IMG/VR virus record: IMGVR_UViG_3300008448_000002
Span: 62,001 to 126,000 of that record
Direction: 5' to 3' (one strand)
Length of the DNA stretch: 64,000 nucleotides
Origin: a virus
Position numbers and translations under genes: made by a program
In this document: positions 24,987 through 33,069 of the stretch, one piece after another
How positions within the stretch are numbered: position 1 is the stretch's first letter
How the letters are laid out: each line of letters starts with the position of its first letter
The notes under the pieces: model-generated
The model's input: only the letters and a program-made list of their open reading frames with translations
What the model was told of the DNA's origin: nothing
The model's database searches: none

Positions 24987-25552
24987 ACATTTTACTTGAT
25001 GTTGATGATGTTTTACTTGAGTGGAGAAAAGGTTTTGAAGAATACCTAATTAAATCTCTCCCTATTACATATAAAAAAATTATTGATGGATACGAAACAA
25101 TAGATGTCGCGTTATTGACTGGTGATACGATTGTAATGTCACCAGCACTTGAGTTTAATGAGATATTAGAGTTTTCGCAATTAAAACCTATTGATAACGC
25201 TGTAAAATATGTCAGACAACTACATGAGGATGGATTTAAAATGTCATGTATTACGGCATGTGGCACAAAGAAAATAACAAGAAAATTGAGAAAATATAAC
25301 CTTGATAGATACTTCGGTGACATATTTGAAAATATTGAACATGTTAATATTGGAGAAACTAAAAGATATATTTTACAACAATATAAAAAGGCATTTTGGG
25401 TTGAGGATAATTTATTAAATTGTATGATTGGTGAGTCAATCGGACATATACCGATTTTAATGAATAAACCCTATAATCAAAGTAATGATGATGTAATCAG
25501 AGTTGATAACTGGCAAGAAATATATGGTGTCATTAAAGGGCTAACTAATTGA
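24983..25552 (+). CDS. HAD-family 5' nucleotidase-like phosphatase
   Basis: Motif I DVDDVLLEW (residues 6-14) gives the nucleophile Asp and the acid/base Asp of haloacid dehalogenase phosphatases. CITACGTKK near residue 92 is motif II and FWVEDNLLN near residue 137 is motif IV. The layout resembles 5'(3')-deoxyribonucleotidases, which dephosphorylate dNMPs. It is coupled to the clamp loader by an ATGA overlap and ends at a strong bidirectional terminator. Substrate is inferred. Confidence 0.75.
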   Translation: MNILLDVDDVLLEWRKGFEEYLIKSLPITYKKIIDGYETIDVALLTGDTIVMSPALEFNEILEFSQLKPIDNAVKYVRQLHEDGFKMSCITACGTKKITRKLRKYNLDRYFGDIFENIEHVNIGETKRYILQQYKKAFWVEDNLLNCMIGESIGHIPILMNKPYNQSNDDVIRVDNWQEIYGVIKGLTN

Positions 25553-25564
25553 TTTATTAATATT

Positions 25565-25600
25565 AAAAACCCCTGTAGATTAATTTTCACAGGGGTTTTT
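25565..25600. terminator. Bidirectional rho-independent terminator
   Basis: AAAAACCCCTGT (25565-25576) pairs perfectly with ACAGGGGTTTTT (25589-25600), giving A and T tracts on both sides. It separates the convergent genes ending at 25552 (plus) and 25611 (minus). The core CCCTGTAGATTAATTTT recurs in the terminator at 26824-26857. Confidence 0.9.
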
Positions 25601-25610
25601 AATTTATTAC

Positions 25611-25796
25611 TTAACGGTTGTATTCTACTTGAACTTCGGCCACCGTATATCCATTAATTGAAGGAGCAAATCGAGCCTCGCCTTCAAAATATGGGTAATT
25701 TTCATATTCTAATTGAACTTCTGTAAATGAATCAACTATTCCAACAGCATCTACTAGATTACCATTAAAACGAACTTCTAATACCGTGATTTCCAT
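25611..25796 (-). CDS. Hypothetical small acidic protein, 61 aa
   Basis: Single gene between the repeated early promoter-leader (copy 4) and the bidirectional terminator, so it is a one-gene early transcript. The product is acidic with alternating beta-type residues (FTEVQLEYENYPYFEGEARF). Strong regulatory flanks support coding. Function unknown; its position suggests an early host-takeover protein. Confidence 0.65.
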   Translation of the reverse strand: MEITVLEVRFNGNLVDAVGIVDSFTEVQLEYENYPYFEGEARFAPSINGYTVAEVQVEYNR

Positions 25797-25872
25797 ATTA
25801 TATTCCTTTTTGTTGATTGGGATAATTCCCTCTCTGATAAATAGAGAGTATCATAGATAATAAGTTTGTCAA
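25797..25872 (-). promoter_or_regulatory. Early promoter plus conserved 5' leader (copy 4 of 5)
   Basis: On the minus strand TTGACA (25872-25867), a 16-nt spacer and TGATACTCT (hexamer 25850-25845). The leader has CTCTCT-ATTTATC-AGAGAG, then GGGAATTATCC, and ends AAAAGGAATATA before the ATG. Here the hairpin stem is CTCTCT/AGAGAG where copy 1 has CTCTT/AAGAG, so pairing is kept while the bases change. Confidence 0.75.
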
Positions 25873-25893
25873 GGATTATTTTAAAAAGGTGAT

Positions 25894-26310
25894 TTATTTT
25901 TCTAATTTATTTTTTCTATATATTTCTATGGACTTTTTAAGATTATCTATAGTAAAATATCTTGTTTTATCTTTATAATAGGAATAATACCATTTTTTAA
26001 TACCAGTCAACTGAGATACTTCTTTTAAAACCTCGGATAATTCTTGTGGAAAATCTTTGTTATCATAAAATTCAACAAAAACAAGATAAGAACCTTCTTT
26101 AGTTATGGTGGCACTAACCTCTGTATCAAGTAATTGTGCCGTTGATTTTTGTATAAATCTATTCAAATCTTCTGCTGGCTCTTTATAATCAAGGATAAAA
26201 GCAACAACAACTACTTCATCGTCATCAATCTTTGATTCATATTGATTGATGCTTATAACATTTTTGACAGTATCTTTTAAATCGTTTGCCTCTAGTCCTT
26301 CAAAAAGCAT
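25894..26310 (-). CDS. Conserved phage protein of unknown function, 138 aa
   Basis: Follows the 164-aa gene after 2 nt, so both are one late transcript. Mixed alpha/beta with VVVVAFILDYKEPAEDLNRF and a C-terminal basic helix (YFTIDNLKKSIEIYRKN). This pair is familiar to me as neighbours in marine T4-like genomes, but no role has been demonstrated that I can name. Confidence 0.6.
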   Translation of the reverse strand: MLFEGLEANDLKDTVKNVISINQYESKIDDDEVVVVAFILDYKEPAEDLNRFIQKSTAQLLDTEVSATITKEGSYLVFVEFYDNKDFPQELSEVLKEVSQLTGIKKWYYSYYKDKTRYFTIDNLKKSIEIYRKNKLEK

Positions 26311-26312
26311 TT

Positions 26313-26807
26313 TTATTTCTCCCGCTTCTTAAATACTGATTGCTTATCAATGCCTTCTTCTTTGGCATCTTCAATCGTTTCTAAGTTAAAATCCAAATCA
26401 TCATATAAGTTAAAATCATCTTCTAATTCAACTAATAAGTTTTTTGGAACTCTTAATTCAATTAACCATATTTTCTTTTTCTCTAATTTTGGTTTTTTTG
26501 TACCAGATTCATAGTCTTCTGGGTCTTCAATATCAATAGGAACTTCCTCTGTTGCTCGTTTATACTTTATTTTAGCCCCATATTTTATCAATCTTAATGC
26601 TCCTGCCTTATCGGGCATCTCTTCGTAATCATATTTTAGAACTATGCCTATCCAATGTTTTTCAATAATTGGTCCCTCGACAACTTCACCTTTTATCCAA
26701 TTTTTAAAAACATAAATATCTAAATTATCCATGAAATCTTCAATTTCAATAAGATAAGTTAATAATGTCTGATTTTTTTCTAATTTTTTGATGTCATTGT
26801 TATTCAT
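26313..26807 (-). CDS. Conserved phage protein of unknown function, 164 aa
   Basis: Contains IYVFKNWIKGEVVEGPII and KHWIGIVLKYDYEEMPDKAG near residues 33-70, segments I associate with a conserved protein of marine T4-like phages. The late box CATAAATA (26821-26814, minus) ends 6 nt before the ATG with no room for a ribosome binding site, so the mRNA should be leaderless. Late expression suggests a virion or assembly role. Confidence 0.6.
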   Translation of the reverse strand: MNNNDIKKLEKNQTLLTYLIEIEDFMDNLDIYVFKNWIKGEVVEGPIIEKHWIGIVLKYDYEEMPDKAGALRLIKYGAKIKYKRATEEVPIDIEDPEDYESGTKKPKLEKKKIWLIELRVPKNLLVELEDDFNLYDDLDFNLETIEDAKEEGIDKQSVFKKREK

Positions 26808-26813
26808 GTATAC

Positions 26814-26821
26814 TATTTATG
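26814..26821 (-). promoter_or_regulatory. Late promoter box immediately before the start at 26807
   Basis: The minus strand reads CATAAATAGTATAC then ATG. The box lies against the terminator at 26824-26857 that ends the upstream early gene, so the region switches from early to late transcription within 50 nt. Confidence 0.6.
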
Positions 26822-26823
26822 AA

Positions 26824-26857
26824 AAAATCCCTGTAGATTAATTTTTACAGGGATTTT
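26824..26857 (-). terminator. Rho-independent terminator of the early gene at 26878
   Basis: AAAATCCCTGTA (26824-26835) pairs with TACAGGGATTTT (26846-26857). Loop and upper stem are almost the same as in the terminator at 25565-25600, so the two are copies of one terminator module. Confidence 0.85.
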
Positions 26858-26877
26858 AAAAATATTCACTGAATATG

Positions 26878-27213
26878 TTATTCTTTGATAATTTCCATGA
26901 TTTTCTTTAATTTGTCAAAGGATACTCCTTTATTTTTTAAAGTATCTTCGAGTTCGCGCTTCATTTCTCTGAATTGTTTGTTTTCATCATCGCGGCGATT
27001 TGCCTCAACATGACCTTCATGAAAAAGATATATTCTATCGGATGAGTATGAATTTCCATATAATTTACCAGTTGACATGGAGAACTTTTTACCATTATCC
27101 AATGTAACTGTAGTTTTTGTAACGGCAACTACCTTATGAAAAGTATATCTATTATTCCAAGATTGAGTCAAAGAAACAGTATCATCTACTTTGTATAATG
27201 GAGTATCGAACAT
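26878..27213 (-). CDS. Hypothetical early protein, 111 aa
   Basis: One-gene early transcript with promoter-leader copy 5 upstream and the terminator at 26824 downstream. The N-terminal ~60 residues look like a small beta barrel (VDDTVSLTQSWNNRYTFHKV, then VVAVTKTTVTLDNGKKFSM), followed by a charged helix (EANRRDDENKQFREMKRELE). It may bind RNA or a host protein. No named family. Confidence 0.65.
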   Translation of the reverse strand: MFDTPLYKVDDTVSLTQSWNNRYTFHKVVAVTKTTVTLDNGKKFSMSTGKLYGNSYSSDRIYLFHEGHVEANRRDDENKQFREMKRELEDTLKNKGVSFDKLKKIMEIIKE

Positions 27214-27295
27214 TTTCTTAATCCCTGTTATATTGTTGAAAAGGATAATTCCCTCTTTGATAAGAAGAGAATATCACAATATTTTACTTTGTCAA
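27214..27295 (-). promoter_or_regulatory. Early promoter plus conserved 5' leader (copy 5 of 5)
   Basis: On the minus strand TTGACA (27295-27290), a 16-nt spacer and TGATATTCT (hexamer 27273-27268). The leader has CTCTT-CTTATCA-AAGAG and then GGAATTATCC. Promoter and leader are nearly identical to copy 1 at 366-444. Confidence 0.75.
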
Positions 27296-27306
27296 GAATT
27301 ATTTTA

Positions 27307-28068
27307 CTATTCACCGTACATTTTTAATACTGTAGAAATGATAGGGTGTCTTTCAATGTCTTTATTATCAAACTTTACTATTGATATACCTTCTGGATTA
27401 TATAAAGATATTCTACGAATAAAATCGCTTAAACCGTTTTCTGTTCCTCTATCAGATTGATTTATATCACCTGTAACAACAATCTTAGAGTTTTCACCAA
27501 TACGAGTTAAGATACTTTTCAATGTCATGTTAGTAGTACCCTGTGCCTCGTCAAGAATGATATAAGAGTTTTTAAATGTTCTTCCTCTGATATAAGTAAT
27601 CGGAGAAACATCAATAACACCATCAAGTAACATTCTTTTTACTTGTGGTTTACTATAAAACTCTTCAAAAATATCAATGATTGGTAAAATCCACGGTGCC
27701 ATTTTTTCCATAATATCACCAGGAAGATGCCCAATATCTTGATTATCACATGATACGGTTGGTCTAGTAATGACAATCTTGTCAATTTTTTGTTCTTTTA
27801 GTAATTTAATGGCATATAATGTCGCCAAATATGATTTACCACATCCTGCTGGACCAGTAGCAAACACAATATATTTGCTTTTATCTTCCAACATTCTTAA
27901 TAAATCTTGTTGATTTTTACTTCTGGGAGTTATTGTTATTGGTCTTTTAGTATGAGTGTGGTCATATTCTTTGACGATTGCTATTGGTGATTCTTTTAAT
28001 TTTAGTAAGGGGGATTTAGTAACTGTAGTTTTCTTTGGTTGTCTGGTTGCTCTTTTCTGACGCATCAA
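27307..28068 (-). CDS. phoH: PhoH-like P-loop ATPase
   Basis: The 253-aa protein has Walker A GPAGCGKSY (near residue 80) in the context YIVFATGPAGCGKSYLATLY, then RPTVSCDNQDIGHLPGDIME, Walker B YIILDEAQGTT and VVTGDINQSD, all diagnostic of PhoH. The N-terminal ~50 residues are basic and probably disordered. PhoH is very common in marine phages; its role in infection is not settled (RNA metabolism or phosphate stress are suggested). A late-type box lies upstream, and AGGAG precedes the ATG. Confidence 0.9.
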   Translation of the reverse strand: MMRQKRATRQPKKTTVTKSPLLKLKESPIAIVKEYDHTHTKRPITITPRSKNQQDLLRMLEDKSKYIVFATGPAGCGKSYLATLYAIKLLKEQKIDKIVITRPTVSCDNQDIGHLPGDIMEKMAPWILPIIDIFEEFYSKPQVKRMLLDGVIDVSPITYIRGRTFKNSYIILDEAQGTTNMTLKSILTRIGENSKIVVTGDINQSDRGTENGLSDFIRRISLYNPEGISIVKFDNKDIERHPIISTVLKMYGE

Positions 28069-28096
28069 AATCTCCTGTTGTGAGTTCCTACAATCT

Positions 28097-28104
28097 ATTT
28101 ATGT
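28097..28104 (-). promoter_or_regulatory. Late-type promoter box upstream of phoH
   Basis: The minus strand reads CATAAATAG about 29 nt before the phoH start, leaving room for an AGGAG ribosome binding site. It lies between phoH and the 3' end of the gene at 28110. Confidence 0.45.
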
Positions 28105-28109
28105 AAAAT

Positions 28110-28796
28110 CTAAGTCCATAAATCTGTCCTAATTTTAGCTAATCTTCCAAACATATAATCATCTTCCAATCTATATACATCTTCTATTATATGAAATGTG
28201 TTGTACATTTCTGTTTCTTCTTTGCTTTTCAACCTATTAATGAATAAATCTATAGGTTTTTCTCTCTTTTTGTATATTTCGACTGCTTTTGGGCAATCAT
28301 ATACTGAAATTCGCTTTAATCTGTAATTTTTCCACCAATAATATAATTCAAGTATTTCTCTGGCAGATTCGCCACGGGTCATTCCAGTCAATGTTGATTG
28401 CTGATTATCATCATCCTCCATTTGTTCTATAAGACTTGCTACTCCATTAATAGATGCCTTGCTTTTATCTTCCCAACCCAATTCCTTCTCGACAAAATCA
28501 ATCAATAAATTGAAATTGGCATATAATAACATTTCTGGTTTATCGCAATATCCTGGTTTCATACCAGTTCTAATCACATGATATCTGTCTGTGGTTCTAT
28601 ATTTAATCCACCATAAAGGGTCAGTTATTAATATTCTCTTATAAAGATAAAGAAAATCAATTAATGTTTCGTTTGTAAAGTATTTTATGGGATGCGCTCT
28701 TTTTGTATTAACTCTCCAATCATACCAACCCTGTGATGTCAGAGAGCGGGGTTTTTCAAGGATTAAAAGTTTTTTAATTTTTTGATAAATAGTCAT
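28110..28796 (-). CDS. Conserved phage protein of unknown function, 228 aa
   Basis: Helical protein with many aromatic and charged residues. The central part RYHVIRTGMKPGYCDKPEML and then YANFNLLIDFVEKELGWED is a pattern I recognise from hypothetical proteins of T4-like marine phages. The C-terminus is DVYRLEDDYMFGRLAKI. The start codon overlaps the late box of the divergent spanin operon. Function unknown. Confidence 0.6.
   Translation of the reverse strand: MTIYQKIKKLLILEKPRSLTSQGWYDWRVNTKRAHPIKYFTNETLIDFLYLYKRILITDPLWWIKYRTTDRYHVIRTGMKPGYCDKPEMLLYANFNLLIDFVEKELGWEDKSKASINGVASLIEQMEDDDNQQSTLTGMTRGESAREILELYYWWKNYRLKRISVYDCPKAVEIYKKREKPIDLFINRLKSKEETEMYNTFHIIEDVYRLEDDYMFGRLAKIRTDLWT
28784..28791 (+). 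promoter_or_regulatory. Late promoter for the spanin operon
   Basis: GATAAATAGTCATAAAG, a late box 19 nt before ATG 28811 with GTGAGG as ribosome binding site. Late timing fits a lysis function. Confidence 0.6.
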
Positions 28797-28810
28797 AAAG
28801 TGAGGTTTTA

Positions 28811-29218
28811 ATGTTTTCTCTTATATCTAGTTTCCTACCTATATTTAGAAATCCTACATTTATTTTATCTGCTATACTTATTTTAGCATTAGTTATATTC
28901 TATATACATTATAGCAACTTAAAGTCTGATTTACAAGAAAAAAATAAAGAAATTGGACAATTAACCTCAACCTTAGCTCAAAAAGAATCCATTATACTCA
29001 ATCTACAAGAGCAAAATACTAAAATGAAACTGTTAAATGAGGAATATACAAAAAATATAAAGAAAATACAAGATAATTCAAATGAAGTTAAGAAAACAAT
29101 AATTAAAAGAAATTATAAAGAAGAATCTAAAAAGACAAATAATCTTACACTGTTTCAAGATGCTATCAATGTAGAAAGCAACAGAATGTTAAAAGAATTA
29201 GAGGAATCAACTCAATGA
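28811..29218 (+). CDS. Inner-membrane spanin (Rz-like)
   Basis: One N-terminal membrane segment (about residues 15-36, FILSAILILALVIFYIHY) is followed by a long periplasmic coiled coil rich in Lys, Glu, Asn and Gln (about 40-110). This is the classical i-spanin shape. 135 aa is typical. The outer-membrane partner starts inside its stop (ATGA overlap), the arrangement usual for two-gene spanins. Together they would fuse inner and outer membranes at the last step of lysis, which implies a Gram-negative host. Confidence 0.75.
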   Translation: MFSLISSFLPIFRNPTFILSAILILALVIFYIHYSNLKSDLQEKNKEIGQLTSTLAQKESIILNLQEQNTKMKLLNEEYTKNIKKIQDNSNEVKKTIIKRNYKEESKKTNNLTLFQDAINVESNRMLKELEESTQ

Positions 29219-29517
29219 AATATTTTATTCTAATATCACTTCTTTTTCTACCATCTTGTATTTTTTCTACCAAAAGCAATCCTCCAGTTGTTTATCAACC
29301 AGTAAAAATAGAAATTGTGCCGCCCACTGTTCAACCGATAACTCAAATACCTTTATCATGGACTGTATTTGAAGATTCAACTAAAGAACTTAATTTTTGT
29401 TTGAAAGAAGATGAATACAAAAATAATCAACTAAACAATCAAGAATTAAAGCGGTATATTCTCGGACAAAAAGAAGTTATAACTTTCTATCAAAAAATAA
29501 CAGACAATCAAAAATAA
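29215..29517 (+). CDS. Outer-membrane spanin lipoprotein (Rz1-like)
   Basis: Short hydrophobic signal with a lipobox LPSC (Cys15) predicts a lipoprotein anchored in the outer membrane. The mature part is Pro-rich at first (PPVVYQPVKIEIVPPTVQPI), as expected of Rz1-type proteins, then helical. It overlaps the i-spanin gene by 4 nt. At 100 aa it is larger than lambda Rz1 but within the phage range. Confidence 0.75.
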   Translation: MKYFILISLLFLPSCIFSTKSNPPVVYQPVKIEIVPPTVQPITQIPLSWTVFEDSTKELNFCLKEDEYKNNQLNNQELKRYILGQKEVITFYQKITDNQK

Positions 29518-29521
29518 AAGT

Positions 29522-29561
29522 TTGACAGTTAATAATAATCCTGTATAGTGATATTAATATC
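29522..29561 (+). promoter_or_regulatory. Sigma70-like promoter with adjoining palindrome, upstream of the ClpA-like gene
   Basis: TTGACA (29522-29527), a 16-nt spacer and TATAGT (29544-29549). The perfect 12-nt palindrome GATATTAATATC (29550-29561) covers the expected transcription start and could be an operator. AGAGGA precedes ATG 29581. Confidence 0.6.
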
Positions 29562-29580
29562 ATACAAAAGAGGATTTTGA

Positions 29581-31812
29581 ATGTCAAGAAATATACAAGA
29601 ACTGGTACTATTAGACAACATTGTCATAGGTTTAGTAAATAAACACAGACATTCCTACATTACCACTGAGCATTATCTATATGCTTTGTTACTTTCAGAC
29701 GCAAGTGTTGAAAACTTTTTTGAAAGCATCAATGTAGATAAATCGGATATAATACAAGAATTAGAAGAATTATTTACTATGCCAGTATTTGGTGAATTAC
29801 CCTTTGATTCTACGAGACATAAAGTAAGTCTTGATATTATAGCATCAAGTGTTGTAAAAAACGTAATACATCTAACGTCATTATCAAAAAAATATAATTC
29901 ACTGCGGTGGTTAGAAGAAATTGTAGAATTAGAGCCAACTTATAGTCATGCCAGTTATATGTTGGCAAAAAGAAAAATAACTAGAAAATTAATCAATGAT
30001 TATTTAAAAAGCTCATTATATGATAAAGAAGAGTTATCACCAGAATTATTAAAAGTATTGAATACTTATTGTGTTAATATCAACAAAAGAGCTAAAGAAA
30101 ATAAAATTGATGCGTTGGTTGGTAGAAAAGATGAGATACAAGAATTATCAGAGATTTTACTAAGACGAGTTAAAAATAATGCTATCATCACGGGATTACC
30201 AGGAATCGGTAAAACTGCCATTGTTGAGGGATTGGCAGATAGAATTGTCAAAGGAGATGTCCCGAAACTATTAAAAGATAAAATAATCTGGTCTTTAGAT
30301 TTAACATCCTTAATCGCTGGAACAAAATACAGAGGTGAGGCAGAGGAAAGAATTAGTGATATTTTAAAGATTTTCAAGCAAAAAGAAAATTATATTCTTT
30401 TTATTGATGAAATTCATATGATGGTGGGTGCTGGGACATCAAGTGATAAATCTATGGATTTATCTAACATGTTAAAGCCGGCACTTGCCAGAGGTCATTT
30501 GAGATTGATTGGGGCAACAACCGAAGAGGAATATCGAAAACATATTGAAAAAGATTCTGCTCTTGTAAGAAGATTCAAGGTTATTAATGTGGAAGAGCCG
30601 TCTATTGAGGAGGCAAAACTAATTATTAAAGACCTAAAAAAATATTATGAAGAATTTCATAAAGTTGTCTATACTGATGAAATTGTGGATGAAATCGTTG
30701 AATTAACCAGCAAGTATATAACAGATAGATATTTACCCGACAAGGCAATTGACGTTATTGATAGTTGCGGGGCAAGACAGCAAACTATGGATGATAAGAA
30801 AATAATTAATATTTCCTCAGAAATGGTAAGAAAACAGATAGAGAAAATATCTAAAATATCATTAGATGTAAAAGAAGAGGAATCAACAAATATTGAAAAA
30901 CTTGAAGAAAATATAAAATCAGTTGTTTTTGGTCAGGATAATGCTATTGAAAAGGTTGTAAATTCTGTATATCTGGCTAAATCAGGACTAAATGATTCCG
31001 ATAAACCCTTATCAACATATTTACTGGCTGGACCAACGGGAACTGGAAAAACAAGTTTGGCAGTAGAATTAGCAAAAAATCTTAATATTCCCTTAGTAAA
31101 GTTTGACATGAGTGAATATCAAGAACCACATTCTGTATCTAAATTGATTGGCTCTCCTCCTGGATATGTTGGATATGAAGATGGTGCGGCTGGCGATGGA
31201 TTATTAATTAACAAAATACAACAACATCCTAATTGTTTGTTATTATTAGATGAAATTGAAAAGGCACATAAAAATATTTATGATGTATTCCTACAAGTTA
31301 TGGATAGTGGAAAAGTTACAAGTTCATCGGGAAAATCGGTAAATTGTCAAAATATTATTCTTATGATGACGACTAATGCGGGGGCAACTGAATTGGAGAA
31401 AAACAGTATTGGTTTCTTTAATTCTAAAGATTCATCATCGGACGATGGAGTCATCAATAAAACATTCTCACCAGAGTTTAGAAATAGAATTGATTCTATT
31501 ATAAAGTTCAATAAACTTGATACAAAAGTTATAGTACAGGTTGTTGGTAAATTTGTTCTTGAGTTACAAAATAAATTAAGAGAAAAGAATATCAAACTAA
31601 AGATTGATGAAAAATCCATATTGTGGCTTGCCGAAAATGGATTCGATGATAAAATGGGTGCCAGACCATTAAAAAGACTCATCAATGAAAAAATTAAACA
31701 ACCTTTAAGCAAAGAAATATTATTTGGAGATTTAAAAAATGGTGGAACTACTACTGTAAAGATTAAAAATAATACTATACAACTCATATTTAGAGGGAAA
31801 AATGGACAATAA
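29581..31812 (+). CDS. clpA: ClpA-like AAA+ unfoldase
   Basis: The 743-aa protein has an N-domain and two AAA+ modules as in bacterial ClpA. D1 Walker A is GLPGIGKT (K211) with Walker B ILFIDEIHMM and sensor GATTEEEYRKHIE. D2 Walker A is GPTGTGKT (K490) with Walker B LLLLDEIEKAH (D557, E558). The D2 loop keeps I610-G611-F612, the ClpP-docking tripeptide, so it could dock on host ClpP. There is no ClpB-type middle domain. It may redirect host proteolysis or remodel phage complexes. The next gene overlaps its end by 11 nt. Confidence 0.88.
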   Translation: MSRNIQELVLLDNIVIGLVNKHRHSYITTEHYLYALLLSDASVENFFESINVDKSDIIQELEELFTMPVFGELPFDSTRHKVSLDIIASSVVKNVIHLTSLSKKYNSLRWLEEIVELEPTYSHASYMLAKRKITRKLINDYLKSSLYDKEELSPELLKVLNTYCVNINKRAKENKIDALVGRKDEIQELSEILLRRVKNNAIITGLPGIGKTAIVEGLADRIVKGDVPKLLKDKIIWSLDLTSLIAGTKYRGEAEERISDILKIFKQKENYILFIDEIHMMVGAGTSSDKSMDLSNMLKPALARGHLRLIGATTEEEYRKHIEKDSALVRRFKVINVEEPSIEEAKLIIKDLKKYYEEFHKVVYTDEIVDEIVELTSKYITDRYLPDKAIDVIDSCGARQQTMDDKKIINISSEMVRKQIEKISKISLDVKEEESTNIEKLEENIKSVVFGQDNAIEKVVNSVYLAKSGLNDSDKPLSTYLLAGPTGTGKTSLAVELAKNLNIPLVKFDMSEYQEPHSVSKLIGSPPGYVGYEDGAAGDGLLINKIQQHPNCLLLLDEIEKAHKNIYDVFLQVMDSGKVTSSSGKSVNCQNIILMMTTNAGATELEKNSIGFFNSKDSSSDDGVINKTFSPEFRNRIDSIIKFNKLDTKVIVQVVGKFVLELQNKLREKNIKLKIDEKSILWLAENGFDDKMGARPLKRLINEKIKQPLSKEILFGDLKNGGTTTVKIKNNTIQLIFRGKNGQ

Positions 31813-32140
31813 TTTAGCATTAGAACTATATAAGTATAATTTATTACCAAGACATACAAAGCTGTATGCCAAGTATAAAACAAAAGACGTTGCGGGTAAT
31901 CTTTGTAATATTACAAAAGGATATTTTTCTCTACTTGAAGTATCAATAAAAGACGATAATGTTTTCTTCGTGGTAGAAAATGAACATGATTTAAAACAAG
32001 AAATTATACATAATAGCAATGTTTTAGAGATTGATGGGATGCTTCCTGAACGATACTTGGAAGGAAATATGATATTTAATAAAGCATTTAAAAAACCAGG
32101 AAGAAAGCCAAAATATGGAAAACATATCTCTTTTAATTAA
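31802..32140 (+). CDS. Hypothetical protein with basic AT-hook-like tail, 112 aa
   Basis: Beta-rich body containing YFSLLEVSIKDDNVFFVVEN, then EIDGMLPERYLEGNMI, and a C-terminal KKPGRKPKYGK that resembles an AT-hook (P-G-R-K-P). Overlaps the ClpA-like gene upstream and the nucleotidyltransferase-like gene downstream. DNA binding is suggested only by the tail; no family recognised. Confidence 0.6.
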   Translation: MDNNLALELYKYNLLPRHTKLYAKYKTKDVAGNLCNITKGYFSLLEVSIKDDNVFFVVENEHDLKQEIIHNSNVLEIDGMLPERYLEGNMIFNKAFKKPGRKPKYGKHISFN

Positions 32141-32699
32141 GAGTCATTCTCACTACAAGAAGATACAAACAATAGAAGAAATCATAGGAATGTCCTTTGA
32201 TTATGATAATTCTCCTTGGTTGGCGGGAGGATACTGTCGTAAAAAATTTTTTAAGATTGGGTTGGGAAAATCTGATATTGATATTTTTGTTAAAAATGAA
32301 GAAACGTACAATAAAATTAATAGAAATCTTATACAAAACTTTGATTTTGTTATCGGCAAAGAAAGTAGATTTGCGATGACATACAACAGTAGATTAAATA
32401 ATATTAATAATATACAACTAATTAAGAAACCATTCCCTACACTAGAAGAATTACTAAATGCGTTCGATTTTACCATGTGTTCTTGTTCGATGGACAAAAC
32501 CAATTATTATTTTGTTAAAAATTTCATAAAAGATAATAAAAATAAGATGTTAATATCTAAAAATATTCTTACTAATTATAATCTATCCAGAATGGCTAAG
32601 TTTATCGAGGAAGGTTTTATGGTATCTGATGAATACGCTAGGAGATTGAATGATTTTTATCAATCAGGTGAAAAAACGGTTTATTTCTATGACCAATAA
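32115..32699 (+). CDS. Nucleotidyltransferase-like protein (pol beta superfamily)
   Basis: WLAGGYCRKKFF (residues ~35-46) and GLGKSDIDIFVKN (~50-62) form the G-G...D-x-D signature of the polymerase beta nucleotidyltransferase fold. AFDFTMCSCSMDK and NLSRMAKFIEEGF later match the third acidic position and helical part seen in related phage proteins. The substrate could be a tRNA, RNA or small molecule. The D-x-D pair is present, so catalysis is possible. Overlaps its neighbours on both sides. Confidence 0.65.
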   Translation: MENISLLIKSHSHYKKIQTIEEIIGMSFDYDNSPWLAGGYCRKKFFKIGLGKSDIDIFVKNEETYNKINRNLIQNFDFVIGKESRFAMTYNSRLNNINNIQLIKKPFPTLEELLNAFDFTMCSCSMDKTNYYFVKNFIKDNKNKMLISKNILTNYNLSRMAKFIEEGFMVSDEYARRLNDFYQSGEKTVYFYDQ

Positions 32700-33069
32700 T
32701 ATTTTCATGTATGATTGTGAAATAGATAAATCCAATATAGAAACATTAAGAACAACATCAACTATCATCAACGATAGAATGTTATTATATACTATTAAAC
32801 CAAATGTTACATTAATATTATACAAAGATATATTTTTTACGTTGACGGAAGTATTTTATTTTTTTTCTGGAAATAGTTCTTTTTTTATTGAACCCTATAA
32901 GAAAATGATGAAATACAACAAGAAAATATCAAATCATAATTGTGAACACATTTCTAGTGTTTTTTGTGAGTTTATAAATAGATATTTGGATTTGGCAAGT
33001 TTCGTTGCCGAATATAATGAGATTTTGATAAATAGTAATTATGGTACAAAGTGTAATATTACTCCCTAG
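32689..33069 (+). CDS. Hypothetical protein, 126 aa
   Basis: I chose ATG 32689 (MTNNIFMYDCEIDKSN), which overlaps the preceding gene by 11 nt; an upstream in-frame ATG at 32650 would lengthen it by 13 residues. Aromatic-rich (DIFFTLTEVFYFFSGN) with four Cys. Its end overlaps the structural gene at 33041. Function unknown. Confidence 0.5.
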   Translation: MTNNIFMYDCEIDKSNIETLRTTSTIINDRMLLYTIKPNVTLILYKDIFFTLTEVFYFFSGNSSFFIEPYKKMMKYNKKISNHNCEHISSVFCEFINRYLDLASFVAEYNEILINSNYGTKCNITP

